NCBI RefSeq assembly: GCF_019195455.1 | Contig: NZ_JAIMBW010000001.1 | Span: 1,054,001-1,118,000 of the forward strand | DNA length: 64,000 bases | From: Gymnodinialimonas phycosphaerae | Lineage (GTDB): Bacteria > Pseudomonadota > Alphaproteobacteria > Rhodobacterales > Rhodobacteraceae | Direction: 5' to 3' | Shown: positions 42,756-51,938 of the stretch, in pieces | How positions within the stretch are numbered: the first letter of the stretch is position 1 | How the letters are laid out: every line of letters starts with the position of its first letter | Notes under the pieces: model-generated | The model's input: only the letters and a program-made list of their open reading frames with translations | The model's database searches: none | Told to the model about the DNA's origin: nothing | Position numbers and translations under genes: made by a program

Positions 42756-45164
42756 ATGTCCCCAATTCTTCCCTCTCAGGCTTCTGTCGTCGTGATCGGC
42801 GGCGGTATCATGGGCACGTCGACGCTGTATCACCTCGCCAAGATGGGCGTCTCCGATGCGATCCTGCTGGAGCGTAACAAGCTGACCTCTGGCACCACGT
42901 GGCATTCGGCGGCGCAGGTCCGCGCCCTGCGCCATTCGCGCAACCTGACACGGATGATCCAGTACTCGGTCGATCTCTACGCACAGCTTGAGGAAGAAAC
43001 CGGCCAATCCGTGGGCTGGATCCAGAAAGGGTCCCTGTCGATTGCCACCACTGAAGATCGCCTCACTCACGTCCGCCGCCAAGGCGCGTTAGCCAAGGCG
43101 TTCGGCATCGACGTAACCGAGATCTCGGCAGGCGAGGCGCAAGAGCGTTGGCCGCTTATGAACGGCGAAGATGTTCTCGGTGCCGTCTGGTCGCCGGACG
43201 ATGGCCGTGTCAGCCCCTCGGACGTCTGCGCCGCGCTGGTGAAGGCCGCCAAGGGCCTTGGGGCGAAAATTTTTGAGGACACGGGCGTCACCGGCATCCT
43301 GACCGAAAACGGCCGCGTGAAGGGCGTTGAAACCACTCAAGGCACCGTGATGTGCGACGCGATTGCGCTGTGCGGGGGCCTCTGGTCGCGCGAGTTGGGT
43401 GCCATGGCGGGCGCCGAGGTGCCGCTTTGGCCGTGTGAACATTTCTACCTGCTGACCAAGCCCATCGATGGGATCACCGGCAATATGCCCACGCTCAGCG
43501 ACCACGACAGCCACCTTTATATCCGCGACGATAGCGGCGGGTTGCTGGTGGGCTGTTTTGAGCCGATGGGCAAGGCGATCAAGCCGGGCGTGCTGGATGA
43601 GAATTTCGAATTCGGCCTTCTGGGCGAGGATTGGGATCACTTCGAGCCAATGATGATGAACGCCCTGCATCGGTTGCCCGCGCTGGAAACGGCAGAGGTG
43701 AAGATGCTGCTGAACGGGCCAGAGTCCTTCACCTCCGATGGCGCGTTCATGTTGGGCGAGACGGCGGAAACCAAGGGCCTCTTCCTTGGCACCGGCATGA
43801 ACTCCGTTGGCATGGCATCGGGTGGCGGCGCGGGGATGAACCTCGCCCACGCCATCGTGCATGGCCACACTGCCTATGATCTGGGAGAGGCGGACGCCAA
43901 GCGCTTCGCGCCGGTGTTCAACTCGGTCGAACATCTCATGGCCCGCGCGCCGGAAATCCTGGGCACCCATTACGACATCGCCTATCCCGGCAAGCAGTTG
44001 AAGACTACGCGCGACCTGCGCCTGCTGCCGCTGGATGCGGAATATCGCGCCGCGAAGGCCCATATGGGGCAGGTCTATGGCTGGGAACGCCCGCTCTATT
44101 TCGGCAAGACGTTCGAGCCCGCGATGACCTTCGCCCGCCCCGATTGGCACGACAATGTCGCAGCCGAGGTTCACGCCGCCCATACCAAGGCGGCGATTTA
44201 CGACGCCTCTCCCTTCGGCAAGATCGACGTGGAAGGCCCGGATGCGGAGGCCTTCCTGCTGCACGTCTGCGCCGGCTACATGGGCCGCGCGCCGGGGTCC
44301 GTCATCTACACGGCAATGCTCAACGATCGCGGCACCTTCGAGTCCGATCTGACGGCACAGCGAATTTCCGACACGCTCTACCGCCTGTTCGTCGGTACCA
44401 ACGCCATTAAGCGCGACCTCACCTGGCTGCGCCGCCATGCCGACGGCTTCGACGTGACCCTGACCGACACCACCGAGGTCTACGCCGTCCTTGCTCTGAT
44501 GGGCCCCGAAGCCGCGCGCATCGCGGCGGAGGTCGGCGCGCCTGAGTTGCACGACATCGGGTATTTCAAACAAGCGGGCGCGCACATTGCGGGCAAACAT
44601 GTCCGCGCAGCGCGGATGTCGTATGTGGGCGAGGCCGGGTGGGAAATCACCTGCAAGGCCGAGAATGCTACCGCCATCTACAAGGCCTTGACGGACGCGG
44701 GCGCGGTCCCCGCAGGCCTGTTTGCGCAGACGTCCATGCGGATCGAGAAGGGCTTTTGTGCCATGGGTCACGAGTTGGACGGCGACGTCACGCCCATCGC
44801 CACCGGCCTCGATTTCGCGACCCGAAAGAAGGGCGGCTTCATCGGGGCGGAGGCCTTGGCGGACGCGCGCGCAAACGGGGCAACAAACCACGTCATTTCT
44901 CTTGTCCTCGACGACGTATCCGCCAACCCGCTAGGGCATGAGCCGATCTACGCCGGCGACAAGATCATCGGCGAAACCAGTTCTGCCGCCTTCGGTCACC
45001 GTGTTGGGCGCCCCATCGCCCTGGGCCATGTCCGCGCGCCCCTGGCGGATGGTACGCAAGTCACCCTCGATATCGCTGGCACGCACTACACTGCCAAAGT
45101 TGTCCTCGGCCCTATCTGCGACCCGGATGGCGCTTGGATGAAACCCTCCTCCAGTGAAAGCTGA
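42756..45164 (+). CDS. FAD-dependent oxidoreductase with GcvT domain (dimethylglycine/sarcosine dehydrogenase-like)
   Basis: The 802-residue protein begins with a DAO-type FAD domain (VVVIGGGIMGTSTLYHLAKMG dinucleotide fold, SGTTWHSAAQVRALRHS) up to about residue 380, an oxidoreductase central domain to about 430, and a GcvT/aminomethyltransferase half from there on (FGKIDVEGPDAEAFL, GTFESDLTAQRI, MSYVGEAGWEI, KGGFIGAEAL). The layout matches dimethylglycine and sarcosine dehydrogenases, which demethylate N-methyl amino acids and pass the carbon to tetrahydrofolate. The substrate here is unproven. The ATG at 42756 opens directly on the FAD fold. It is followed after 4 nt by the aminotransferase. 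Confidence 0.88.
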   Translation: MSPILPSQASVVVIGGGIMGTSTLYHLAKMGVSDAILLERNKLTSGTTWHSAAQVRALRHSRNLTRMIQYSVDLYAQLEEETGQSVGWIQKGSLSIATTEDRLTHVRRQGALAKAFGIDVTEISAGEAQERWPLMNGEDVLGAVWSPDDGRVSPSDVCAALVKAAKGLGAKIFEDTGVTGILTENGRVKGVETTQGTVMCDAIALCGGLWSRELGAMAGAEVPLWPCEHFYLLTKPIDGITGNMPTLSDHDSHLYIRDDSGGLLVGCFEPMGKAIKPGVLDENFEFGLLGEDWDHFEPMMMNALHRLPALETAEVKMLLNGPESFTSDGAFMLGETAETKGLFLGTGMNSVGMASGGGAGMNLAHAIVHGHTAYDLGEADAKRFAPVFNSVEHLMARAPEILGTHYDIAYPGKQLKTTRDLRLLPLDAEYRAAKAHMGQVYGWERPLYFGKTFEPAMTFARPDWHDNVAAEVHAAHTKAAIYDASPFGKIDVEGPDAEAFLLHVCAGYMGRAPGSVIYTAMLNDRGTFESDLTAQRISDTLYRLFVGTNAIKRDLTWLRRHADGFDVTLTDTTEVYAVLALMGPEAARIAAEVGAPELHDIGYFKQAGAHIAGKHVRAARMSYVGEAGWEITCKAENATAIYKALTDAGAVPAGLFAQTSMRIEKGFCAMGHELDGDVTPIATGLDFATRKKGGFIGAEALADARANGATNHVISLVLDDVSANPLGHEPIYAGDKIIGETSSAAFGHRVGRPIALGHVRAPLADGTQVTLDIAGTHYTAKVVLGPICDPDGAWMKPSSSES

Positions 45165-45168
45165 CCCC

Positions 45169-46506
45169 ATGTCACATGTCTTTCCCCGCCACTGCCATGC
45201 CGAGCTGCCCACCGCCGTTGCGGGCGATGGCTGCTACCTGATCGACGCGACCGGCAAACGCTATTTCGATGGCTCCGGCGGTGCTGCCGTGTCCTGCCTT
45301 GGCCATTCCAACGTACGGGTGAAGCAGGCGATCAAGGACCAGGTCGACGCGCTGGCCTATGCCCACACCGGGTTCTTCACGACCGACCCGGCGGAAGAGC
45401 TGGCGGATATTCTGATCGACCACGCCCCCGGCGACCTGGACCGCGTCTACTTTGTTTCCGGCGGATCGGAAGCGGTGGAATCGGCGATCAAACTGGCCCG
45501 CCAGTACCACGTGGAAAACGGCCAGCCCCAGCGCCGCCACCTGATCGCGCGGCGGCAAAGCTATCACGGCAACACCCTCGGCGCTTTGGCGGCGGGCGGC
45601 AATGCATGGCGGCGGGAGCAGTTCTCACCTCTGTTGATCGATGTGCATCACATCGCGCCCTGCTATGAATACGCCGAACGCGCAGAGGGCGAGACGCTGG
45701 ACGCCTACGCTGCCCGATCTGCGCAGGAGTTGGAGGATGAAATCCAGCGCCTAGGCCCCGACACCGTCATGGCCTTCATTGCCGAACCCGTCGTGGGCGC
45801 GACCTTGGGCGCGGTGCCGGCAGTAGGCGATTACTACACCCGTATCCGTGAGATCTGCGACCGCCACGGTGTGCTGTTGATCCTGGATGAGGTCATGTGC
45901 GGCATGGGCCGCACCGGGCATCTGTTCGCCTGCGATGCAGACGGGATTGCGCCCGATATCCTGTGCATCGCCAAGGGTCTTGGCGCGGGCTACCAGCCGA
46001 TTGGCGCGATGCTGTGCAGCAAACAGATCTACCAAGCCGTCTCAGATGGGACCGGGTTCTTTCAGCACGGCCACACCTACCTTGCCCACCCCATCGCGGC
46101 TGCCGCCGGGCGTGCGGTTCTGCAAGAGATGTTGGAGCGTGACCTGATCGCGGGCGTGCGAACAAAAGGCGCGGCGTTCGAGGCGCGCCTGCGTGATCGC
46201 TTTGCGCAGATGCCCCATGTGGGCGATATCCGGGGACGCGGGCTATTCTGGGGCATAGAATTTGTTGCGGATCGCGCGACGAAAACCCCCTTTGCCCCGC
46301 ACCATGGCCTTGCGGGCAAGCTGAAGAAAGCCGCCATGGCCGAGGGCCTCGCCTGCTACCCCATGGCGGGTACCCGCGATGGCAAGCACGGCGATCACGT
46401 GCTTCTGGCCCCGCCGTTCATCATGACGGAGGCGCAGATGGACGAAGTCGTCGACAAACTGGCCCGCGCGACGGAAACCGTGTTGGCAAAGGTGGATATG
46501 TCCTGA
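45169..46506 (+). CDS. Class III PLP-dependent aminotransferase
   Basis: The 445-residue protein shows the class III motifs: DGSGGAAVSCLGHSNVRV, YFVSGGSEAVESAIKLARQY, RRQSYHGNTLGALA, LILDEVMCGMGRTGHLFA and the PLP lysine in LCIAKGLGAGYQPIGAML, then FFQHGHTYLAHPIAAAA. Relatives transfer amino groups of omega-amino acids, ornithine or amines to pyruvate or 2-oxoglutarate. It probably forms an operon with the oxidoreductase gene. The start at 45169 (MSHVFPRHCH) is preferred; an in-frame GTG at 45154 lies within the previous gene. Confidence 0.9.
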   Translation: MSHVFPRHCHAELPTAVAGDGCYLIDATGKRYFDGSGGAAVSCLGHSNVRVKQAIKDQVDALAYAHTGFFTTDPAEELADILIDHAPGDLDRVYFVSGGSEAVESAIKLARQYHVENGQPQRRHLIARRQSYHGNTLGALAAGGNAWRREQFSPLLIDVHHIAPCYEYAERAEGETLDAYAARSAQELEDEIQRLGPDTVMAFIAEPVVGATLGAVPAVGDYYTRIREICDRHGVLLILDEVMCGMGRTGHLFACDADGIAPDILCIAKGLGAGYQPIGAMLCSKQIYQAVSDGTGFFQHGHTYLAHPIAAAAGRAVLQEMLERDLIAGVRTKGAAFEARLRDRFAQMPHVGDIRGRGLFWGIEFVADRATKTPFAPHHGLAGKLKKAAMAEGLACYPMAGTRDGKHGDHVLLAPPFIMTEAQMDEVVDKLARATETVLAKVDMS

Positions 46507-46812
46507 CGCCAGGCCCGCTTGATCAAGCCCGGCGGCGGGTTTCGTTTCCCGACCCTAACTCGTCGCCTTCACGCCCACGGGCCCCGGACGGGACGTGGCG
46601 CGCGCCTTGAAACGCGAGGTATGCTTCCCAAATGGAAGGCAGGATGCCACTGAATTCGGCCCCTTCGGCGTGACCAGCTTGGCCGTGTCAGGCGTGGCGC
46701 GTCGGGGCGCTTGCTTAACAGTTGACGCGCTGGTCCGCCAAAGGGACAAAAGCCATACTGTTTTCTCGCAGGTTTGCTGGTAGGCGTTTGGCCAGAAACT
46801 GGAGCCGATCTT
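46507..46812. other. Intergenic region before the adenylation-reductase gene
   Basis: 306 nt. A CCCGC...GCGGG hairpin at about 46517-46544 followed by TTTCGTTT may end the aminotransferase transcript. Short open frames on both strands are not convincing. The promoter for the adenylation gene should lie in the right half. Confidence 0.35.
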
Positions 46813-49596
46813 ATGACATCACATCAATCAGTTGCGGCCGAACTCGTGCGTGCCGTTTCCGAGTTCCCGGATCGGTCTGCCATGTCAGATCAGGCGCGCA
46901 CGGTCACTTACCAAAGGCTCGGCCAGTTCGTCTCGACTCTGGGTGCACATCTGGACGCGCGGCAGGTGGTCGGCATCTTCGGCTCTCCGGGTGTTGCGAT
47001 GGGCGCGAGTGCTGTTGCCTGTGTTATCCATGGCCGCCCCTTCGTCCATCTTGACCCCGCGATGCCACAGATGGTGCTGCATAACATCGTGTCCGAGTTG
47101 CAGGTCAGCGTGATCGTCACCTGTGAAGCCGCCGCACCAGGGCAACTGCCGGGCGATTGTAAAACGGTTGATGCCAATGACCTGCTTTCTGAAGCGCCCG
47201 CGCCCCATGGAACGTTGCACGCGGCCACCGTAGACCCGGCCGATCCGATCTATCTGGTCGCCACGTCCGGCACGACGGGGCGCCCCAAGTGCATTCCGGT
47301 GTCACAGGATGCCGCCTACCTGTCTTATGCCTGGCGTGATGAGTTCACCCCCTACGACCCCGACATGCGCGTCGGCATCTACATTTTCGCAATCTGGGAG
47401 ATGTTCCGCCCCCTACGCAAGGGGGCCGGCCTGTGGTTCCCCGACGCCAGCACCCTCTTCGCCCCGGCCAAGCTGGCCGACTTCCTGATCGCCCATGATA
47501 TTGACGAGATGCTGTTCACCCCATCTTTCTACGACACCTTCCTCAATGCCCTGGACGCCGACAAGGCCGCCGCCCTGCCGATCCATCGCGTCGTCCTGAA
47601 TGGGGAGGTGGTCAGCGATGACCTGATCCTGTCGTCCCTAGCCAAACTGCCTGACGCGGCGCTTTGGAACCTCTACAGCATTTGCGAAACCCACGATGTC
47701 TGCATGTCGCATTTGACGGAACCCGCAGGGGATAAACCTGCATCCGTGGGCGTCCCGATGGAGCATCTGCGCGCCGTCATTCTGGATCACGAGGACCGGC
47801 CCTGCCCGCCCGGCACGTCGGGGCAATTGCATTTCGAAGGCCCCCGGATGCTTGGCCCCGGCTATGTGAACCGGCCCGAAGAAACGCTTTTGCGGTTTCG
47901 GGAGCTGACACACGAAGGACGCAAGGCCCGCCTTTATGACACCGGCGATCAGGCTTGGGTGGATGACAGCGGCGCGCTGCACATCGAAGGACGCGTTGCG
48001 CATATGTTGAAGTTGCGCGGATTTTCGATCCAGACCAAAGAGCTGGCCGACACGATGCGCGACCGGATCGCCTTTTCCAGCGCGGCCCCTTGGGTGGCAG
48101 AAGTCGGTAGTCGTGGCCAAAGCCTGATCTTCTACTTTGCCGCCGACGCCGCGCAAGCCAAACGCAACGCCGATGACTGGGGGATCGTGGCGGGAAGCAA
48201 CAAGATCCCGGCCTCCCTTGCCGCCGATCTTCGCGCCGTGTTGCCCGCCTATTGTGTGCCCTCCTTCCTGGTGCAGATGGAGGCCCTGCCCCTGCACCCG
48301 GTGTCGGGCAAGGCGGATATGCGCGCTTTGCCCCTGGTCATGGAAGAGGCCCAGGGCACCCACTACGCCGAGGACGCCGTGATTGCCGCCGCGGCACTGG
48401 CCATGTCCTGCGCGCCCTCGGACATCGACCCGGCGCTGAGTTTTCACGCGCAGGGCGGTGACTCGTTGATGTGCGTGACGCTGATGCTGGAGCTTGAGAA
48501 GACCTATGGTCTTCCCATCGACTTCGACCTTGCGATGAATGTGCCGCTGCACCGGCTGGACCAGCTGATGACGCAAGAGGCCGACGCCCCCGCCCCCGCA
48601 GAGGATTTCGACCGCCCCGGCATCTTGCTGACAGGCGCGACCGGCTTTCTGGGCGGGCACGTTCTTGCCAAGGCGGCGCGCGATCTGCCCCCGGATGAAG
48701 TCATCTATTGCCTTGTGCGCGACAAGAACCGGGGCGCGCGGGATCGCTTGGCCGAGGCCGCCCTCGCCCATGGCGTCGCGGCCGAGCGCTACGTGATCGT
48801 TCACGGCACCCTTGACGCGCCCCGTTTCGCGCTGGCCCAGGATGCCTACACGGCGCTGGCCCGCTCCGTCAGCAAAGTCGTACATTGCGCGGCGATTGTG
48901 AATCTTGCCATCGGGCGGGACGAGATGCTGGATTGGTCGGCCCGCGGGATGGATACGGTGCTGACATTCTGTGGCGATGCGGGCGCTGACCTGCGCTTCA
49001 CCTCGTCCAGCGCGGTTTTTCCCGACCGGGGCGGCCCCTGGCCCGAGGCCCCCGCGAAACCCTGGGACGGCTGCACCGGCTATGGCGCGGCCAAGATCGC
49101 GGCGGAAGACGCCATTCGCGCGGCGGGTATTCCGGCAGCGATCGTGCGCTTGCCATCGCTTTATGATCTGGAGGCGCCGAACCCGCGCGACATCTACGAG
49201 ATCATTCTGGAGGCGTCCTTGCGGGCGGAGCACATGCCGGAAGGGCTCGAATTTCCGATGACCGACGTGACAGCTGCCGCCGCCTTCCTGCTTGGCCCCG
49301 TCACGGCATCTGACGCCCTGATCTATAACCTCATGGCCGACGCGCATGTCGTCCCGAAGGACCCGCACGCCCTGCCCCCGGCGGACTGGCTGGCGAAGGT
49401 CACCCTTGCCGAGGGCATCGCCAAGGTGATCACCGAGTTTCCGGACACGCTGCGTGCCACTTCAACTTTCGACAATAGCGCCGCCCGTGCCGCCTGGGCG
49501 CAGGTCAGCGACCAGCCGTTTGCCGTGATCAGCGATGGCGACGCGTTGCTGGCGCGCCGCGCGCGGGACTACCAAAGGGATCCGGCGTTGATCTGA
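46813..49596 (+). CDS. Adenylation-carrier-thioester reductase protein (NRPS-like carboxylate reductase)
   Basis: The 927-residue protein has three parts: an adenylation domain (about 1-510) with ATSGTTGRPKCIPVS, NLYSICETHD and RLYDTGDQAW; a carrier domain (about 530-600) with the phosphopantetheine Ser in HAQGGDSLMCV; and a thioester-reductase domain (about 610-920) with the NADPH motif LLTGATGFLGG and the catalytic pair in TGYGAAKIAAE. This A-T-R order is that of Lys2 and carboxylic acid reductases: an acid is activated, loaded and released as an aldehyde or alcohol. There is no condensation domain. A nearby aminotransferase could turn the aldehyde into an amine, but it sits in a separate transcription unit. 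The substrate is unknown. It converges on the SDR gene with a 28-nt overlap. Confidence 0.9.
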   Translation: MTSHQSVAAELVRAVSEFPDRSAMSDQARTVTYQRLGQFVSTLGAHLDARQVVGIFGSPGVAMGASAVACVIHGRPFVHLDPAMPQMVLHNIVSELQVSVIVTCEAAAPGQLPGDCKTVDANDLLSEAPAPHGTLHAATVDPADPIYLVATSGTTGRPKCIPVSQDAAYLSYAWRDEFTPYDPDMRVGIYIFAIWEMFRPLRKGAGLWFPDASTLFAPAKLADFLIAHDIDEMLFTPSFYDTFLNALDADKAAALPIHRVVLNGEVVSDDLILSSLAKLPDAALWNLYSICETHDVCMSHLTEPAGDKPASVGVPMEHLRAVILDHEDRPCPPGTSGQLHFEGPRMLGPGYVNRPEETLLRFRELTHEGRKARLYDTGDQAWVDDSGALHIEGRVAHMLKLRGFSIQTKELADTMRDRIAFSSAAPWVAEVGSRGQSLIFYFAADAAQAKRNADDWGIVAGSNKIPASLAADLRAVLPAYCVPSFLVQMEALPLHPVSGKADMRALPLVMEEAQGTHYAEDAVIAAAALAMSCAPSDIDPALSFHAQGGDSLMCVTLMLELEKTYGLPIDFDLAMNVPLHRLDQLMTQEADAPAPAEDFDRPGILLTGATGFLGGHVLAKAARDLPPDEVIYCLVRDKNRGARDRLAEAALAHGVAAERYVIVHGTLDAPRFALAQDAYTALARSVSKVVHCAAIVNLAIGRDEMLDWSARGMDTVLTFCGDAGADLRFTSSSAVFPDRGGPWPEAPAKPWDGCTGYGAAKIAAEDAIRAAGIPAAIVRLPSLYDLEAPNPRDIYEIILEASLRAEHMPEGLEFPMTDVTAAAAFLLGPVTASDALIYNLMADAHVVPKDPHALPPADWLAKVTLAEGIAKVITEFPDTLRATSTFDNSAARAAWAQVSDQPFAVISDGDALLARRARDYQRDPALI

Positions 49597-50342
49597 TAGT
49601 CCTCCATCGTCAGCGCGCGGGCTGCGTCGCTGGCCAGGAACGCCGCAAGCTCTGCCACCTCGGAGGGTTGAACCAACTGGTTCTGCGGGTTCGACTTGGC
49701 GTATTCGGCGCGGACCTCTTCCAGGCTCTGCCCGGTCGCTTCCATGTCGGCATCGATGAAGCGGCGCAGCATCTCGGTCTCGACCCATGTCGGGCTGATC
49801 GACACGCAGGTGACGCCATGCGCCGCGCCCTCAAGGCTGACACAGCGCCCCAGTCCCAAAAGCCCCGCCTTGGACGCGCAATAGGCTGCGTTGTTGGCCA
49901 TGCCATTATTTGCCGCGACCGAGGCGATGTTGATGATCCGTCCCCAGCGCGCGCGCATCATGTGGGGCATCACCGCACGGATCATGCGGAAAGTGCCGCT
50001 CAGGTTGGTGTTGATATGATCGTCCCAGACGTCTTCGGGATGATCGATCACGGCGGCCTCTTCATAGACGCCTGCGGCATTGACCAGGATATCAACGCCG
50101 CCATGGGCCTCGACCACCTGTGCGACGAAGTCATCGACGCTATCGCGCGATTGCACGTCCAGGGCGGCGGCTTGGATATGCGCGCTGTCTGCCCCAAGGA
50201 CGTCGCGGACGCGCGCGGCATCGCCCGCGCTGCGTGCGCCGACCACAACAGCTGTGCCGTCGCTGACCAACCTGCGAGCGATCGCAAGGCCCATCCCAGA
50301 CAACCCACCCGTCACAATCGCCGTTCTATCCCGTGATGTCAT
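49569..50342 (-). CDS. Short-chain dehydrogenase/reductase
   Basis: The 257-residue SDR has TGGLSGMGLAIARRL (cofactor loop), ILVNAAGVYEE, the catalytic Ser in NIASVAANNG and Tyr/Lys in YCASKAGLLGLG, and ends with LTMEDYQINAGSLW. Classical SDR length. Its 3' end overlaps the 3' end of the adenylation-reductase gene on the other strand by 28 nt. It may be the last gene of the long leftward operon (gap of about 120 nt to the next gene) or have its own promoter. Substrate unknown. Confidence 0.88.
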   Translation of the reverse strand: MTSRDRTAIVTGGLSGMGLAIARRLVSDGTAVVVGARSAGDAARVRDVLGADSAHIQAAALDVQSRDSVDDFVAQVVEAHGGVDILVNAAGVYEEAAVIDHPEDVWDDHINTNLSGTFRMIRAVMPHMMRARWGRIINIASVAANNGMANNAAYCASKAGLLGLGRCVSLEGAAHGVTCVSISPTWVETEMLRRFIDADMEATGQSLEEVRAEYAKSNPQNQLVQPSEVAELAAFLASDAARALTMEDYQINAGSLW

Positions 50343-50460
50343 GCCGTTCTGCCTTTGCCGAAGTTCTTGATGATCGTTTTTCTATGCGGAGTAGGACGCC
50401 ATTTTACAAGCGGTCCAATGGCGTGCGACTGACCTTGACCGCCCCGCCCCGGCCAAACGA

Positions 50461-51147
50461 TCACTCCCGCGGATCCAGGGCCTGCGCCACAAACCCTTCG
50501 TCAATGGCAGCGCCTACAAAGCTGTCCAGGGGCTCGATCGTTGCATTGTCGGGGCCCGGGAGCACCATGGCTTGCGACACGCGGGTCAGCACGCCTGGCA
50601 GGATCCGGAAGGCGTCGTCAGCGCCAAAAGCGCGGTGCAACGAGGCGCGAACGCCCGCCACGGCGTCACCGCGCCCGTCCCGGAATTCCGCGAAACTCTC
50701 GGGCGGTGTGCCGGAATGCGCCAGATCGGCGTGATGCAGGTTCGCAGACAGATGCATATCGTAGGCGGAACCGGTGGAGGTCAGAACCTGGGTGCCCGCC
50801 TGATCCACATCCACCACGTCCTGAATGGGCGATGCGGCGCGCACGGCATAGGTTGCCTCGATCACGTGATAGGGCCGCGTGAAACTGACCTTGCGGGCGC
50901 GCGTTGCATCGATGGCCAGGAAGGCCACGTCCCAAACGTCACGCTCGGCATCGGCAAAGACCTTGCCTGCGCCGGAATAGATCACCGGCTCCAGGGTCAC
51001 GTTCAAGGCGGCGGCCAGTCGCCGGGCCAAGGCAGGGCTGACGCCGGTCAATGTTCCCCCCTCCGTCTGCACCAGGGCCCGGTTTCCGGTGTTGATCGCC
51101 ACGCGCAGCACGCCGTCCTTGGCGATGTCGGCCAGGTTAGCTGTCAT
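50461..51147 (-). CDS. Solute-binding-protein-like protein without signal peptide
   Basis: The 228-residue protein matches bacterial family 3 solute-binding proteins: GVLRVAINTGNRALVQ, TGVSPALARRLAAALN, DVAFLAIDATRARKVSFTRPYHVIEATYAV, and VLTSTGSAYDMHLSANL. The ATG gives MTANLADIAKDGVLRV, so there is no signal peptide, and no longer frame supplies one. It would be cytosolic unless the true start was missed. Relatives of this kind are sometimes periplasmic receptors and sometimes enzymes such as cyclohexadienyl dehydratase-like proteins. It follows the tauE-like gene by 10 nt in the same operon. Confidence 0.75.
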   Translation of the reverse strand: MTANLADIAKDGVLRVAINTGNRALVQTEGGTLTGVSPALARRLAAALNVTLEPVIYSGAGKVFADAERDVWDVAFLAIDATRARKVSFTRPYHVIEATYAVRAASPIQDVVDVDQAGTQVLTSTGSAYDMHLSANLHHADLAHSGTPPESFAEFRDGRGDAVAGVRASLHRAFGADDAFRILPGVLTRVSQAMVLPGPDNATIEPLDSFVGAAIDEGFVAQALDPRE

Positions 51148-51157
51148 CGGTGTCTCC

Positions 51158-51901
51158 TCATGGGGTGGTGATCCCTTGCCAGATGAGGCGAAGTGAAATC
51201 AGCACCAGCAAGATATTCAGGGTCAAGCCGAAGCGTACGTCCGTCAATCGGTTCAGCACCAAGCGGCCCGCATAGGTCCCGACAAGGCCCACGCCGATCA
51301 TCAGGGCGATGACCCAGATCCAGTCGGCATAGGCGAACCCCAGCACCCCGAAGGCCACGACCTTCAGCCCGTGTTGCAGGGTCATCAGCGTGGCGTGGGT
51401 TGCCACATGGGCGTGGCGTGGCAGCTTGTGGGACTTGGTGAAGCTGGCCACGAAAAGGCCCGTCGCCCCGAAAAACATCGTCAGAAAGCTGGAGATGAGG
51501 CCAGTGAACAACGGCCAGCGGCTGAACCAGCGCGGGGCGCGGGCAAGCACGGTGTAGATCACGAAAGCGCCGACCCCGATCTGCACGTATTGCGGCGGCA
51601 ATTCGACCGCCACCGCCCCGCCGATCGCCACGCCGATCAGCGTGCCGACGGCGAACCATGGCAGCGCGGGCCAGAAGATCTCTCGCCACAGCATCACCAT
51701 GCGGCCTGCGTTTGATCCCGCCTGCACCACGCCGTGCACCGGGATCAGGGCGGCGGGCGGCACGATCGAGGCCAGGATCGCCAGCAACAGTCCCCCGCCG
51801 CCAATGCCGAAGGCGGCGGTGATGAAGGACCCCGCGAAACTGGCCGCCATGGTGATCCAGAACGCGGCAAGGCTCAGCCCTTCGGGCAGAAGGCTCAGCA
51901 T
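51158..51901 (-). CDS. TauE/SafE-family sulfite or anion exporter
   Basis: The 247-residue membrane protein has the paired repeat typical of TauE/SafE: FAGSFITAAFGIGGGGLLLAILASIVPPAALIPVHGVVQAGSN near the start and FLTMFFGATGLFVASFTKSHKLPRHAHVATHATLMTLQH in the second half (cited as landmarks), with about seven to eight membrane segments. The family exports sulfite, sulfoacetate and related anions. In this operon of acid catabolism genes it could remove a product, but that is inference. Confidence 0.85.
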   Translation of the reverse strand: MLSLLPEGLSLAAFWITMAASFAGSFITAAFGIGGGGLLLAILASIVPPAALIPVHGVVQAGSNAGRMVMLWREIFWPALPWFAVGTLIGVAIGGAVAVELPPQYVQIGVGAFVIYTVLARAPRWFSRWPLFTGLISSFLTMFFGATGLFVASFTKSHKLPRHAHVATHATLMTLQHGLKVVAFGVLGFAYADWIWVIALMIGVGLVGTYAGRLVLNRLTDVRFGLTLNILLVLISLRLIWQGITTP

Positions 51902-51938
51902 CGCCGACCAGCTAGGGTCCGAGGGGCGCGGCCCCCGC

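Noticed and set aside
43089..44891. 600-codon minus-strand frame opposite the FAD/GcvT oxidoreductase
   Set aside because: The plus strand encodes an unambiguous two-domain enzyme; the antisense product has a shadow-like composition.
46555..46783. Short open frames on both strands before the adenylation gene
   Set aside because: Around 60 codons each, mutually overlapping, without ribosome binding site or recognisable sequence.
47638..49368. 576-codon minus-strand frame opposite the adenylation-reductase gene
   Set aside because: Antisense shadow of clear catalytic domains; no recognisable motif.
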